Notes: a model not told the origin generated them from the sequence alone. A DNA stretch of 7,034 bases from Bacilli bacterium (GCA_024693415.1 JAILKX010000116.1:1-7034); one strand, 5' to 3'. Positions 1 to 6,190 are shown, counted from the stretch's first letter. Translations and numbers: made by a program.

Positions 1-317
1 TAGAGGTCGCGCTTATGGTAACGCTCCGACCCCTTGAAGATGCCGATCTCGTTCGGTTTTTCCGAATAGCTCGCGGCCAGGATGATCTGGTCGACGAGGA
101 ATTCGAACGCATCGGGCCCGACCTTCTGGGTGGTCGCGGAGCCGAACTTTCCGTTATAGATGCCGCAGGCCTTCACGCTCCGCGACTCGGAGATGGTGTA
201 TTTGTCGATCTCGTGGTGGAACAGCTTGATGGAGATGGATTTGCTGGTCCCGATCTGGATCTGGCTCTCCTCGATGCCTTTCGCCTTGGCGAGCTCAAAG
301 AATTTCTGGATGTTCAT
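1..317 (-). CDS. pmbA: TldE/PmbA, metalloprotease partner subunit (N-terminal part, runs off the left edge)
   Basis: About 105 N-terminal residues are present; the rest lies beyond base 1. The protein begins MNIQKFFELAKAKGIEESQ and continues through blocks such as SISIKLFHHEIDKYTISES and IFKGSERYHK, which match the N-terminal domain of the TldD/PmbA family. In characterised members TldE pairs with TldD to form a cytoplasmic protease that trims unfolded peptides (microcin B17 maturation and CcdA turnover in E. coli). TldE lacks the metal site and shapes the active chamber. The start ATG (315-317) overlaps the TGA of tldD as ATGA, and a purine-rich Shine-Dalgarno stretch (GGGGAGGAA, 326-334 on this strand) lies about 8 bases upstream, so both reinitiation and independent loading are possible. 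The assignment as TldE rather than a second TldD is inferred from its place after tldD; the diagnostic C-terminal half is not visible. Confidence 0.88.
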   Translation of the reverse strand, partial: MNIQKFFELAKAKGIEESQIQIGTSKSISIKLFHHEIDKYTISESRSVKACGIYNGKFGSATTQKVGPDAFEFLVDQIILAASYSEKPNEIGIFKGSERYHKRDL

Positions 318-1723
318 TCTAGCTTTCCTCCCCTGCCGCCGACGGTGATCTTGCTGATGCGGATGGTCGGCTGGCCGACGTTGACCGGGATCGATCCCGA
401 CGACGCGCCGCACATGCCTTGCCCTAATTCGCAGTCATTTCCGACCCTATCGATGTTGAATAGGATCTCATGTCCCTTGCCGATTAGGGTGCAGCCCTTG
501 ACCGGTTCGGCGATCTTGCCGTCGCGGATGATGTAGGCTTCGCTCGCGGAGAAGTTGAATTCGCCGGTGGTCGGCTCGACCGATCCGCCGCCGAAGTCGG
601 CGACGTAGATCCCTAGCTTCGTGTCCTTGATGATATCGGCGGGGTCGTCTTTGCCCGCGGCGATGTAGGTGTTGGACATCCTGGAGGTCGGGCAATAACG
701 GTAGTTCTGGCGCCTGGAGGAGCCATTGGGTTCCATCCCAAGGCGGCGGCCGTTGGCCTTATCGACCATATAGCCGACGCAGATGCCGTCTTTGATCAGC
801 ATGTTCTTCTTGGTCGGTACGCCTTCGTCGTCGATGTCGCTCGAGCCCCATTCGTTGGGGATCGTGCCGTCATCATAGGCCGAGACGATCGGCGAGGCGA
901 TCGGCTCCCCGATCTTGCCGGAGAAGCAAGAGAGGTTCCTTGAAGTGGCGCTCGCCTCAAGCGGATGCCCGCAGGCTTCGTGGAACAAGACGCCGCCCCA
1001 GCCGTTGGCGATCACCACGGTGTATTCGCCGGAAGGGCATTCCTTCGCGGTCAGCATCATGATGGCTTTTTCGCCGACTTGCTTGGCTTTTGCAAGGTAA
1101 TCGAGCTCCTTGGTGAAGTAATCCCAGCCTTCATATCGGCCCGGGCCCTTGTATGAAGTCTCGATCTTCCCATCCTCGCCCGCGGCGACCGCGATCATCG
1201 CGATGCGGGTCCTCTCCTCGGTCTTTTCGCTGAGTTTTCCCTCCGCTCCCTCGGCGGTCCAGATCTCCACCTTCTTGCGCGAGGTGGATAAGACGTCCTG
1301 GACGCGGACGATGCGCGGATCGACCGAGGCGGTGGCCTCGTAGCATTTCTTGAGGTAGGCGACGACCTCTTCCGTCGGGACGTCGGATACCGAGTTGACG
1401 ATCTTGTTGATGACCTTGACCTTCTGCTTCTTGATCGAGGTCACCTCTATCTGGCGTTCGCCCTGATAGCTGCCCGCGAGCTTCGCGGCAAGACCGATCA
1501 GGTTCTTGGGCGACAGGTCGCTCGTATAGCCGTAGACGCTTCCGAATCCCTTGAGGATGCGGATGCCGGCGCCATAGCTGAGCGGGCCCCCCACTGCTTC
1601 GACTTTGCCGTTTTCGAGGAGCACGCTGCTGGACTTGGTCTCTTCGACGAAGATCTCGGCGTAGTCCCCTCCGGTCGCGAGGGCGGCATTCAAGACCTTG
1701 AGTGCCAATGATTTGGTAATCAT
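314..1723 (-). CDS. tldD: TldD zinc metalloprotease subunit
   Basis: 469 residues, close to the family length of roughly 450-480. The metal-binding signature HEACGH is at residues 248-253 (first and last His as ligands, Glu249 as general base), and GMCG near the C-terminus places Cys438 as the third ligand. This agrees with the His/His/Cys site known from E. coli TldD. The C-terminal block VGQPTIRISKITVGG is also typical. With TldE it forms the cytoplasmic TldD/TldE protease acting on unfolded or flexible peptides. The reading frame extends 54 codons further upstream, but the start at 1723 is preferred: it begins MITKSLALKVLNAAL like family members, and a perfect AGGAGG (1730-1735) sits 6 bases upstream. 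The upstream extension overlaps the divergent hydrolase gene and resembles no domain. It is the first gene of the tldD-tldE operon. The physiological substrate in this organism is unknown. Confidence 0.95.
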   Translation of the reverse strand: MITKSLALKVLNAALATGGDYAEIFVEETKSSSVLLENGKVEAVGGPLSYGAGIRILKGFGSVYGYTSDLSPKNLIGLAAKLAGSYQGERQIEVTSIKKQKVKVINKIVNSVSDVPTEEVVAYLKKCYEATASVDPRIVRVQDVLSTSRKKVEIWTAEGAEGKLSEKTEERTRIAMIAVAAGEDGKIETSYKGPGRYEGWDYFTKELDYLAKAKQVGEKAIMMLTAKECPSGEYTVVIANGWGGVLFHEACGHPLEASATSRNLSCFSGKIGEPIASPIVSAYDDGTIPNEWGSSDIDDEGVPTKKNMLIKDGICVGYMVDKANGRRLGMEPNGSSRRQNYRYCPTSRMSNTYIAAGKDDPADIIKDTKLGIYVADFGGGSVEPTTGEFNFSASEAYIIRDGKIAEPVKGCTLIGKGHEILFNIDRVGNDCELGQGMCGASSGSIPVNVGQPTIRISKITVGGRGGKLE

Positions 1724-1740
1724 ATTTTTCCTCCTATTTC

Positions 1741-1760
1741 GCAGCACTCTTTGAGTGCGC
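1741..1760 (-). promoter_or_regulatory. Short perfect hairpin in the tldD leader
   Basis: GCACTC (1744-1749) and GAGTGC (1753-1758) form a perfect 6-bp stem around a 3-base loop, with an outer GC/GC pair and one bulged A. It ends about 6 bases before the tldD Shine-Dalgarno sequence on the minus strand. It could be an operator (DNA dyad) or an RNA hairpin affecting ribosome access. No T-tract follows on either strand, so it is not a typical terminator. Confidence 0.4.
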
Positions 1761-1762
1761 GA

Positions 1763-1798
1763 TTGGAATAGTTTATCGGTTCGCGAAAATAGTACAAT
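1763..1798 (+). promoter_or_regulatory. Candidate promoter of the MBL-fold hydrolase gene, possibly overlapping a divergent tldD promoter
   Basis: TACAAT (1793-1798) matches the -10 consensus at 5 of 6 positions and lies 28 bases before the chosen ATG. No good -35 is visible at 16-18 bases; TTGGAA at 1763-1768 is too far away. On the opposite strand TTGTAC (1792-1797) and TAAACT (1770-1775), spaced 16, could be a weak tldD promoter in which the -35 overlaps the -10 of the plus-strand promoter. This is inferred from consensus only. Confidence 0.35.
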
Positions 1799-1826
1799 GG
1801 AAAAAACGAAAGGCAGGGACGGAATT

Positions 1827-2417
1827 ATGGCCAGATTGCTATACCAAGGGCACGCCTCGCTCAGATTGACCACCAAAGAAGGCAAAAACGTCTACATCGA
1901 CCCATTCGCCGGCGAAGGCTACGACAAGCCCGCCGACCTCATCCTCATCACCCATGAGCATTACGACCACAACGCGGTCGATCGCTGCCCCAAAACAAAC
2001 CGCACCATCATCATCCGCTCCAAGGATTCCGTGAACCATGGCACCTACTACGATTTCGAATACTATGGCATCAAGATCCAAGCGACCCCTGCCTGCAATT
2101 CCCATCACGACATCAACGAATGCGTAGGCTATCTATTGGAACTAGAAGGCAAGAAGATCTACGTCGCCGGCGACACCGACTATGTCCCCTATATGGAAGA
2201 GTTAGGCAAGATGGACATCGACTATGCCTTCCTCCCGATCGACGGCATCTACAACATGGATCCCAAAGAAGCCACCCGATGCGCGAATATCATCAAGCCC
2301 AAGAACCTTATCCCCTACCACATGAAGCCCGGCATGCTCTTCGACATCCAGCAGGATATGAAGGTGAGCTATGCCCATTGCCTTTTAGTCCGCCCTGGCG
2401 ACTTCATCGAGATCTAA
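1827..2417 (+). CDS. MBL-fold metallo-hydrolase (beta-lactamase superfamily, Lactamase_B_2-like)
   Basis: 196 residues forming one complete metallo-beta-lactamase fold. It opens with MARLLYQGHASLRLTTKEGK. The metal motif THEHYDH provides His43, His45, Asp47 and His48. SHHD contributes His93 or His94, GDTD contributes Asp116, and PYH contributes His165, so a full two-metal site is present. Small proteins of this subgroup are cytoplasmic hydrolases of mostly unassigned substrate, with phosphodiester or lactone bonds as possibilities; annotation as an antibiotic beta-lactamase would be wrong. The start at 1827 fits the family N-terminus and has a weak purine-rich stretch (AGGGACGGA) upstream. 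ATGs at 1797 and 1755 would add residues unlike the family. The gene is divergent from tldD, and no terminator is seen after its stop. The fold is certain; the function is unknown. Confidence 0.9.
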   Translation: MARLLYQGHASLRLTTKEGKNVYIDPFAGEGYDKPADLILITHEHYDHNAVDRCPKTNRTIIIRSKDSVNHGTYYDFEYYGIKIQATPACNSHHDINECVGYLLELEGKKIYVAGDTDYVPYMEELGKMDIDYAFLPIDGIYNMDPKEATRCANIIKPKNLIPYHMKPGMLFDIQQDMKVSYAHCLLVRPGDFIEI

Positions 2418-2555
2418 AAACCAAATCCACGCGACCCATGTATGCGTTTTCGCTCTCCCTGGGCGCCGCCATGAGGGGATAAACCAACCAAAAACCAAGA
2501 ACCTCCTCGCCCCGAATGGGCGGCCGGCCCACCGGTCCCTTGCTGAGCTCGCGGC

Positions 2556-2593
2556 GGCCACCCCGACAGCATCTTTTGGATGCTCGGGCGGCC
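2556..2593. repeat. Strong imperfect inverted repeat (hairpin)
   Basis: GGCC, CCCG and AGCATC (2556-2559, 2562-2565, 2568-2573) pair with GATGCT, CGGG and GGCC (2579-2584, 2585-2588, 2590-2593) around a TTTTG loop. This gives 14 base pairs with small bulges. It is not followed by a T-tract on either strand. Confidence 0.6.
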
Positions 2594-2600
2594 CCAGGGC

Positions 2601-2640
2601 CCCTAGAAGGCCCGTACATGCGTTTTGGCATGGCCTAGGG
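2601..2640. repeat. Strong imperfect inverted repeat (hairpin)
   Basis: The outer arm CCCTAG (2601-2606) pairs with CTAGGG (2635-2640), and the inner arm CATGC (2617-2621) pairs with GCATG (2628-2632) around a GTTTTG loop. A possible GC/GC pair lies between them. It directly follows the hairpin at 2556-2593 and has a similar T-rich loop. Confidence 0.6.
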
Positions 2641-2706
2641 AGGTAAGTCCCTTCTTGGGGAAAACGCGCTAGGAGGGCAATTGCGCGCACATAATGCAAA
2701 AAGCGA

Positions 2707-2735
2707 TTGAAACCAACCTTCGGTTCGTGTATTGT
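2707..2735 (+). promoter_or_regulatory. Candidate promoter of rpmE
   Basis: TTGAAA (2707-2712) resembles a -35 box at 5 of 6 positions. After exactly 17 bases comes TATTGT (2730-2735), which matches the -10 at 4 of 6. Transcription would start near 2742, giving a leader of about 50 bases. The call is from spacing and consensus only. Confidence 0.5.
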
Positions 2736-2739
2736 AATT

Positions 2740-2775
2740 GCCGAACTCTCTGTGCGTGAGAAATGATCGCACGGC
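2740..2775 (+). promoter_or_regulatory. Leader hairpin immediately before the rpmE ribosome binding site
   Basis: GTGCG (2752-2756) pairs with CGCAC (2768-2772) around an 11-base loop. GCC (2740-2742) could pair with GGC (2773-2775), leaving an asymmetric bulge. The stem ends 1-2 bases before the GAAAGGAG site. Ribosomal protein L31 leaders have been proposed as autoregulatory elements in several bacterial groups; that this is one is an inference from position. Confidence 0.35.
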
Positions 2776-2791
2776 GAAAGGAGTAAAAGAC

Positions 2792-3007
2792 ATGAAACAA
2801 GGCATCCATCCGAAGTACCACCACTGCGTCGTGACCTGCACCACCTGCGGATCCACCTTCGAGACCGGCTCGACCCTCCCTGAGATCAAAGTCGATACCT
2901 GCTCGAACTGCCACCCCTTCTACACTGGCAAGCAGCGCTTCGTCACCAGCGATGGCCGCATCGACCGCTTCAACAAGAAGTTGGCTGCTGTCGAAGGCAA
3001 GAAGTAA
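2792..3007 (+). CDS. rpmE: 50S ribosomal protein L31, zinc-binding form
   Basis: 71 residues, normal for L31. It starts [11 protein letters not shown] and carries the conserved [12 protein letters not shown] and [10 protein letters not shown] blocks. Cys16, Cys19, Cys37 and Cys40 form a four-cysteine zinc ribbon, so this is the zinc-containing form and not the cysteine-less paralogue used under zinc starvation. There is an extra Cys12, and the first pair is CxxC rather than the CxC of E. coli. L31 sits at the central protuberance of the large subunit and bridges to the small subunit. The ATG at 2792 is chosen because AAAGGAG (2777-2783) lies 8 bases upstream and the protein then matches the family; an in-frame ATG at 2738 would add 18 unrelated residues. 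The gene has its own promoter and terminator and is probably monocistronic. Confidence 0.97.
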   Translation: MKQGIHPKYHHCVVTCTTCGSTFETGSTLPEIKVDTCSNCHPFYTGKQRFVTSDGRIDRFNKKLAAVEGKK

Positions 3008-3025
3008 TCCAATATCCTTAATTAA

Positions 3026-3034
3026 TGGTACAAT
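3026..3034 (+). promoter_or_regulatory. Extended -10 promoter, probably for metG-rlmD
   Basis: TGGTACAAT is a TGn-extended -10 element with 5 of 6 matches to TATAAT. No -35 is visible at the usual distance, which extended -10 promoters can tolerate. Transcription would start at about 3041, inside the terminator stem that begins at 3035, giving a metG leader of about 47 bases. That is too short for a T-box or SAM riboswitch. Confidence 0.5.
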
Positions 3035-3060
3035 AACCGCGTTAAAGACGCGGTTTTGTT
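3035..3060 (+). terminator. Rho-independent terminator of rpmE
   Basis: AACCGCGT (3035-3042) pairs perfectly with ACGCGGTT (3048-3055) around a 5-base loop, and the T-rich run TTGTTTT follows. It begins 27 bases after the rpmE stop codon. Confidence 0.9.
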
Positions 3061-3087
3061 TTACAAGCCCCCTAGGAGTCATCGAAA

Positions 3088-4695
3088 ATGGCCAAGAAAT
3101 TCTACATTACCACCCCGATTTATTACCCGAGCGCCTCTCCGCATCTAGGACACGCTTACTGCACCACGATGTGCGACGTCATCGCCCGCGGCAAGAGATT
3201 GCGCGGATATGAGACCTTCTTTTTGACCGGCACAGATGAGCATGGCGAGAAGATCCAGAAGAACGCCGCCGCCAAAGGGGTCACCCCGCAGGAATTCGTC
3301 GACGAGATCGTGCTGCGCTTCAAGAAGCTCTGGAATGCGATGTACATCTCCAACGACGACTTCATCCGCACGACCGATAAGCGCCACGTCGAGACCGTCC
3401 AGAAGATCTTCTCGACCATGCTTGAGAAAGGCGACATCTACCTTTCCTCCTATTCCGGCTGGTACTGCGTCCACGAGGAATCCTATTGGACCGAGACTCA
3501 GGTCGGGCCGGAGCACCTCTGCCCCGAATGCGGCCGTCCGGTGGAGTTGAAGGACGAGCCCGCCTATTTCTACCATTGCGGAGAGCACGTGGATGCGCTT
3601 CTGGACTACTACGACAAGAACCCTTCGTTCATCACCCCTGAGTCCAGGAAGAACGAGATGGTCAACACCTTCATCAAGCCAGGCCTCAACGACCTCTGCG
3701 TCTCCCGCACCTCATTCGACTGGGGCATCCAGGTCGTTGAAGATCCGAAGCACGTGGTCTACGTTTGGCTCGACGCGCTTACCAATTACATTACCGCGCT
3801 TGGCTATCTCCAGGAAGATGATTCCAAGTTCCAATACTTCTGGCAGGATCCTGAATGCGAGATCGTCCACGTCATCGGCGCTGACATCACCCGCTTCCAC
3901 ACGATCTACTGGCCGATGTTCCTCGAATCCCTTGGCCTCAGGAGGCCGAATAGGGTCTTCGTTCACGGCCTTCTCATGATGAAAGACGGCAAGATGAGCA
4001 AATCCAAGGGGAACACCATCTCCGCTTATCCGCTTATCGAAAGATATGGGGTCGACGCGGTCCGTTATTACCTCGTGTCCGAGGTTCCTTTCGGAAGCGA
4101 TGGCGTCTTCACCCCCGAGCAATTCGTCATGCGCATCAACCAGGACCTCGCCAATAACGTCGGGAACCTTTTGAACCGCACCGTCTCGATGATCCAGAAA
4201 TACTTCGACGGCAATATCCCCGAGGACCATGGCGACTTGAACGACATCGACGCGGAGCTCCGCGCGATGTGCGACAAGACCATCGTCGCCTATGAGACCC
4301 TCAACGATGACCTGAAGGTCACCGAGGCCTATGAAAAGGTCATGGACCTCGTCTCCCGCGCGAACAAATACATCGAGGAAAGCGCCCCGTGGGCCCTTGC
4401 AAAAGATCCTGAGAAGAAAGCCAACCTCGAATCCGTCATGTGCCACTTGGCCCATGTCCTTTACGTCGCCGGCATGCTGCTTAAGCCGATCTTCGTCACC
4501 AAATCCGACAAGATCTTCGATCAGCTCGGCGTCCCCGAAGAGCTCCGCTGCTACGACAGGGTCCGCGAATTCGGGCTCCTCGGCGGGCTTAAGGTTTGCA
4601 AAGGCGATCAGCTCTTCCCGCGCCTAGACGCCGAAGCCGAAGTCAAGGCCATCGCCGAGATGATGGCCGCTCCGAAAGAGAAGGCTGCCGCCTAA
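3088..4695 (+). CDS. metG: Methionyl-tRNA synthetase
   Basis: 535 residues. This class I synthetase charges tRNA-Met with methionine in the cytoplasm, for both initiation and elongation. The HIGH-type motif is HLGH at 19-22, followed by the conserved FLTGTDEHGEKIQ. Cys127 with CPEC (145-148) marks the connective-peptide zinc knuckle. KMSKS is at 302-306 within DGKMSKSKGN. The helical anticodon-binding domain follows and ends in an Ala/Lys/Glu-rich tail. The C-terminal tRNA-binding (EMAP II/Trbp111-like) dimerisation domain found in B. subtilis-type enzymes of about 650 residues is absent, so this is the short form and probably monomeric. The start has AGGAG (3074-3078) 9 bases upstream. The stop codon shares one base with the rlmD start (TAATG), indicating a two-gene operon. 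Control by a T-box is unlikely given the short leader. Confidence 0.97.
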   Translation: MAKKFYITTPIYYPSASPHLGHAYCTTMCDVIARGKRLRGYETFFLTGTDEHGEKIQKNAAAKGVTPQEFVDEIVLRFKKLWNAMYISNDDFIRTTDKRHVETVQKIFSTMLEKGDIYLSSYSGWYCVHEESYWTETQVGPEHLCPECGRPVELKDEPAYFYHCGEHVDALLDYYDKNPSFITPESRKNEMVNTFIKPGLNDLCVSRTSFDWGIQVVEDPKHVVYVWLDALTNYITALGYLQEDDSKFQYFWQDPECEIVHVIGADITRFHTIYWPMFLESLGLRRPNRVFVHGLLMMKDGKMSKSKGNTISAYPLIERYGVDAVRYYLVSEVPFGSDGVFTPEQFVMRINQDLANNVGNLLNRTVSMIQKYFDGNIPEDHGDLNDIDAELRAMCDKTIVAYETLNDDLKVTEAYEKVMDLVSRANKYIEESAPWALAKDPEKKANLESVMCHLAHVLYVAGMLLKPIFVTKSDKIFDQLGVPEELRCYDRVREFGLLGGLKVCKGDQLFPRLDAEAEVKAIAEMMAAPKEKAAA

Positions 4696-6065
4696 TGGGA
4701 AAAGCCTTTGCCACCCAAACCATGACCGGCGTTTGCACCGATCTGTCCTTTGAGGGCAAAGGCGTTTTTAAATCCGACGGGCAAGTCGTCTTCGTCAATG
4801 GGATGTTCCCGGGCGAAGAGGGCGAAATAGAAATATCCTACCGCCGGGCCGGGAACCTCTTCGGCGAGGTCAAGAAGCTCACCAAGGTCTCGCCGCATAG
4901 GGTGCAGCCCCGCTGCAAAGTGTGTCATGCCTGCGGCGGATGCAGCTTCCAGCAGCTCGACTACGAATCCCAATTGCTTTTCAAGCAGCAGAAGGTCAAA
5001 GAGCAGTTCCGCAAGATCGGCGGGATGAATGTCGATGTCCTTCCGACGGTCGGGATGGACGATCCTTATTTCTATCGCAACAAGATCCAGATGCCGTTTG
5101 GCTTAGATAAGCGCGGCAACCCCTATTGCGGGTTCTACAAAGAGGGGACCCATGTCATCGTTCCGATTGAGAAATGCTTCATCGAGGACGAAAGGTCCGA
5201 GCATATCCTGACCACGGTCAAGAAGCTTTTGAAGTCGTTCCACATCCAACCCTATAACGAGGACGATAGATGGGGAATATTGAGACACGTCCTCATCAGA
5301 ACCAGCTATTACCAGAAGCAGATCATGGTTGTTTTGGTGACCGCGGTCGATGTTTTCCCAAGCCGCAACAACTTCGTGAAGGCGCTTGTGAAGGAATGCC
5401 CCGAGATCACGACCGTGGTCCAAAACATCAACTCCAGGTCCACCAACGTCATCCTCGGCGAAAAGGAGCACATCCTCTATGGAAAAGGCTTCATCGAGGA
5501 CTCTTTGTGCGGCGTGTCCTTCCAGATTTCGTCGAAATCCTTCTACCAGACGAATCCCGTCATGACCGAGAAACTATATTCGGCGGCGATGAAGGCCGCG
5601 AAGCTTCAGCCGACCGACATCGCCTTTGATGCCTATTCCGGGATTGGGACCATCGGTCTCATCGCCGCGAAGGACGTGAAAGAGGTCATTTCGGTCGAAA
5701 TCGTGCCCGCCGCCGTGAGGGATGGCATCAAAAACGCGAAGAGGAACGGCATCAACAATTTCAAAATGTATTGCGACGACGCCTCCGACTTCATGGTGCG
5801 CATGGCCAAAAATAATGAGGGCGTGGATGTGTTATTCATGGATCCGCCGCGGAAAGGGTCGGATGAAAGGTTCCTCAAATCCGTCCTGAAATTGAAGCCG
5901 AAGAGGATCGTTTACGTTTCCTGCGAGCCGAGTACCTTAGCCCGCGACGTCAAGTTCTTGGCGCCCTATTATGCGATCGAATCCATACAGCCGTTCGATA
6001 TGTTCCCGCAAGGATTCCACGTCGAGACCGTTGCGACGTTACGCTTAAAAGATTTGAAAAAGTAG
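4695..6065 (+). CDS. rlmD: 23S rRNA (uracil-5-)-methyltransferase, RlmD/RlmCD (RumA) family
   Basis: 456 residues, the usual length. The order is an N-terminal TRAM RNA-binding domain (about residues 5-65), an iron-sulfur region, and a Rossmann-type methyltransferase domain. Cys74, Cys80, Cys83 (in CGGC) and Cys161 match the four [4Fe-4S] ligands of RumA. The SAM-binding loop DAYSGIGTIG is at 312-321, DPPRKG at 383-388, and the catalytic Cys410 is in SCEPSTLARD. The enzyme makes 5-methyluridine in 23S rRNA from S-adenosylmethionine; Gram-positive members such as B. subtilis RlmCD can modify both U747 and U1939, and the sequence alone does not say which applies here. Its ATG overlaps the metG stop (TAATG) with only a weak AGAAGG (4679-4684), so translation probably depends on metG ribosomes. 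A tRNA (TrmFO-type) role is excluded by the motifs. Confidence 0.95.
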   Translation: MGKAFATQTMTGVCTDLSFEGKGVFKSDGQVVFVNGMFPGEEGEIEISYRRAGNLFGEVKKLTKVSPHRVQPRCKVCHACGGCSFQQLDYESQLLFKQQKVKEQFRKIGGMNVDVLPTVGMDDPYFYRNKIQMPFGLDKRGNPYCGFYKEGTHVIVPIEKCFIEDERSEHILTTVKKLLKSFHIQPYNEDDRWGILRHVLIRTSYYQKQIMVVLVTAVDVFPSRNNFVKALVKECPEITTVVQNINSRSTNVILGEKEHILYGKGFIEDSLCGVSFQISSKSFYQTNPVMTEKLYSAAMKAAKLQPTDIAFDAYSGIGTIGLIAAKDVKEVISVEIVPAAVRDGIKNAKRNGINNFKMYCDDASDFMVRMAKNNEGVDVLFMDPPRKGSDERFLKSVLKLKPKRIVYVSCEPSTLARDVKFLAPYYAIESIQPFDMFPQGFHVETVATLRLKDLKK

Positions 6066-6076
6066 CGGAGTTATCG

Positions 6077-6190
6077 ATGTTTTTCAGCCATGCTACCTTC
6101 GTTGAGAATGGGCGTTTTGAGCGTCAAAAGGTCATCAGGACGACCGTCGAGATCCTATGCATTTTAGACCTCGACACTGTTGCTATGTGA
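6077..6190 (+). CDS. Possible small protein of 37 residues (hypothetical)
   Basis: The ORF runs from ATG at 6077 to TGA at 6188-6190 and starts 12 bases after the rlmD stop. GGAG (6067-6070) lies 6 bases upstream of the ATG, an acceptable ribosome binding site. The product begins MFFSHATFVENGRFERQK and has a hydrophobic patch (VEILCILDL) too short to call a membrane segment. No family is recognised. It could be a real small protein co-transcribed with metG-rlmD, a remnant of a decayed gene, or chance. The imperfect hairpin at 6146-6175 lies inside it. Confidence 0.25.
   Translation: MFFSHATFVENGRFERQKVIRTTVEILCILDLDTVAM
6146..6175 (+). repeat. Imperfect inverted repeat downstream of rlmD
   Basis: GTCGAGATC (6146-6154) faces GACCTCGAC (6167-6175) with 8 of 9 pairs and a 12-base loop. 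No T-run follows, so it is at best a weak or Rho-assisted 3' end element for the metG-rlmD transcript. Confidence 0.35.

Larger units (their letters stand above)
2430..2670. other. GC-rich, hairpin-dense non-coding region between the MBL hydrolase gene and rpmE
   Basis: This part of the 289-base gap before the rpmE promoter contains several strong inverted repeats in a row. CGCCC/GGGCG lies at 2508-2522, with longer stems at 2556-2593 and 2601-2640 and TCCC/GGGA at 2648-2661. GCGTTTTC (2444-2451) could pair over a long distance with GAAAACGC (2660-2667) and enclose the other hairpins, as in a multibranched RNA. Both strands have open frames here, but they lack ribosome binding sites and recognisable domains, and GC richness explains them. 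It does not match RNase P RNA, tmRNA, SRP RNA or a known riboswitch core that I can recognise. It could be a structured RNA, a long leader of rpmE, or a genomic intergenic repeat. The orientation is unknown. Confidence 0.4.

Noticed and set aside
15..536. 173-codon open frame on the plus strand
   Set aside because: It is antisense to the tldD/tldE operon, which has strong family motifs and good ribosome binding sites.
1724..1885. 54-codon N-terminal extension of TldD
   Set aside because: It overlaps the divergent hydrolase gene, resembles no TldD, and a perfect AGGAGG supports the internal ATG at 1723.
2640..2665. GAGGTAAGTCC resembling the conserved RNase P RNA motif GAGGAAAGTCC
   Set aside because: One mismatch, and the rest of the RNase P core (for example the ACAGAA region) is absent before rpmE begins about 130 bases later.
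2385..2699. 104-codon minus-strand frame spanning the GC-rich intergenic region
   Set aside because: It has no ribosome binding site, biased low-complexity composition and overlaps the hydrolase 3' end; strong hairpins explain the region better.
3035..3087. T-box or SAM riboswitch in front of metG
   Set aside because: The leader is only about 50 bases and contains a terminator hairpin belonging to rpmE; there is no room for either element.
3712..4455. 247-codon open frame on the minus strand
   Set aside because: It lies wholly antisense to metG, which has all catalytic motifs. C-ending codons in metG remove antisense stops, and no domain is seen.
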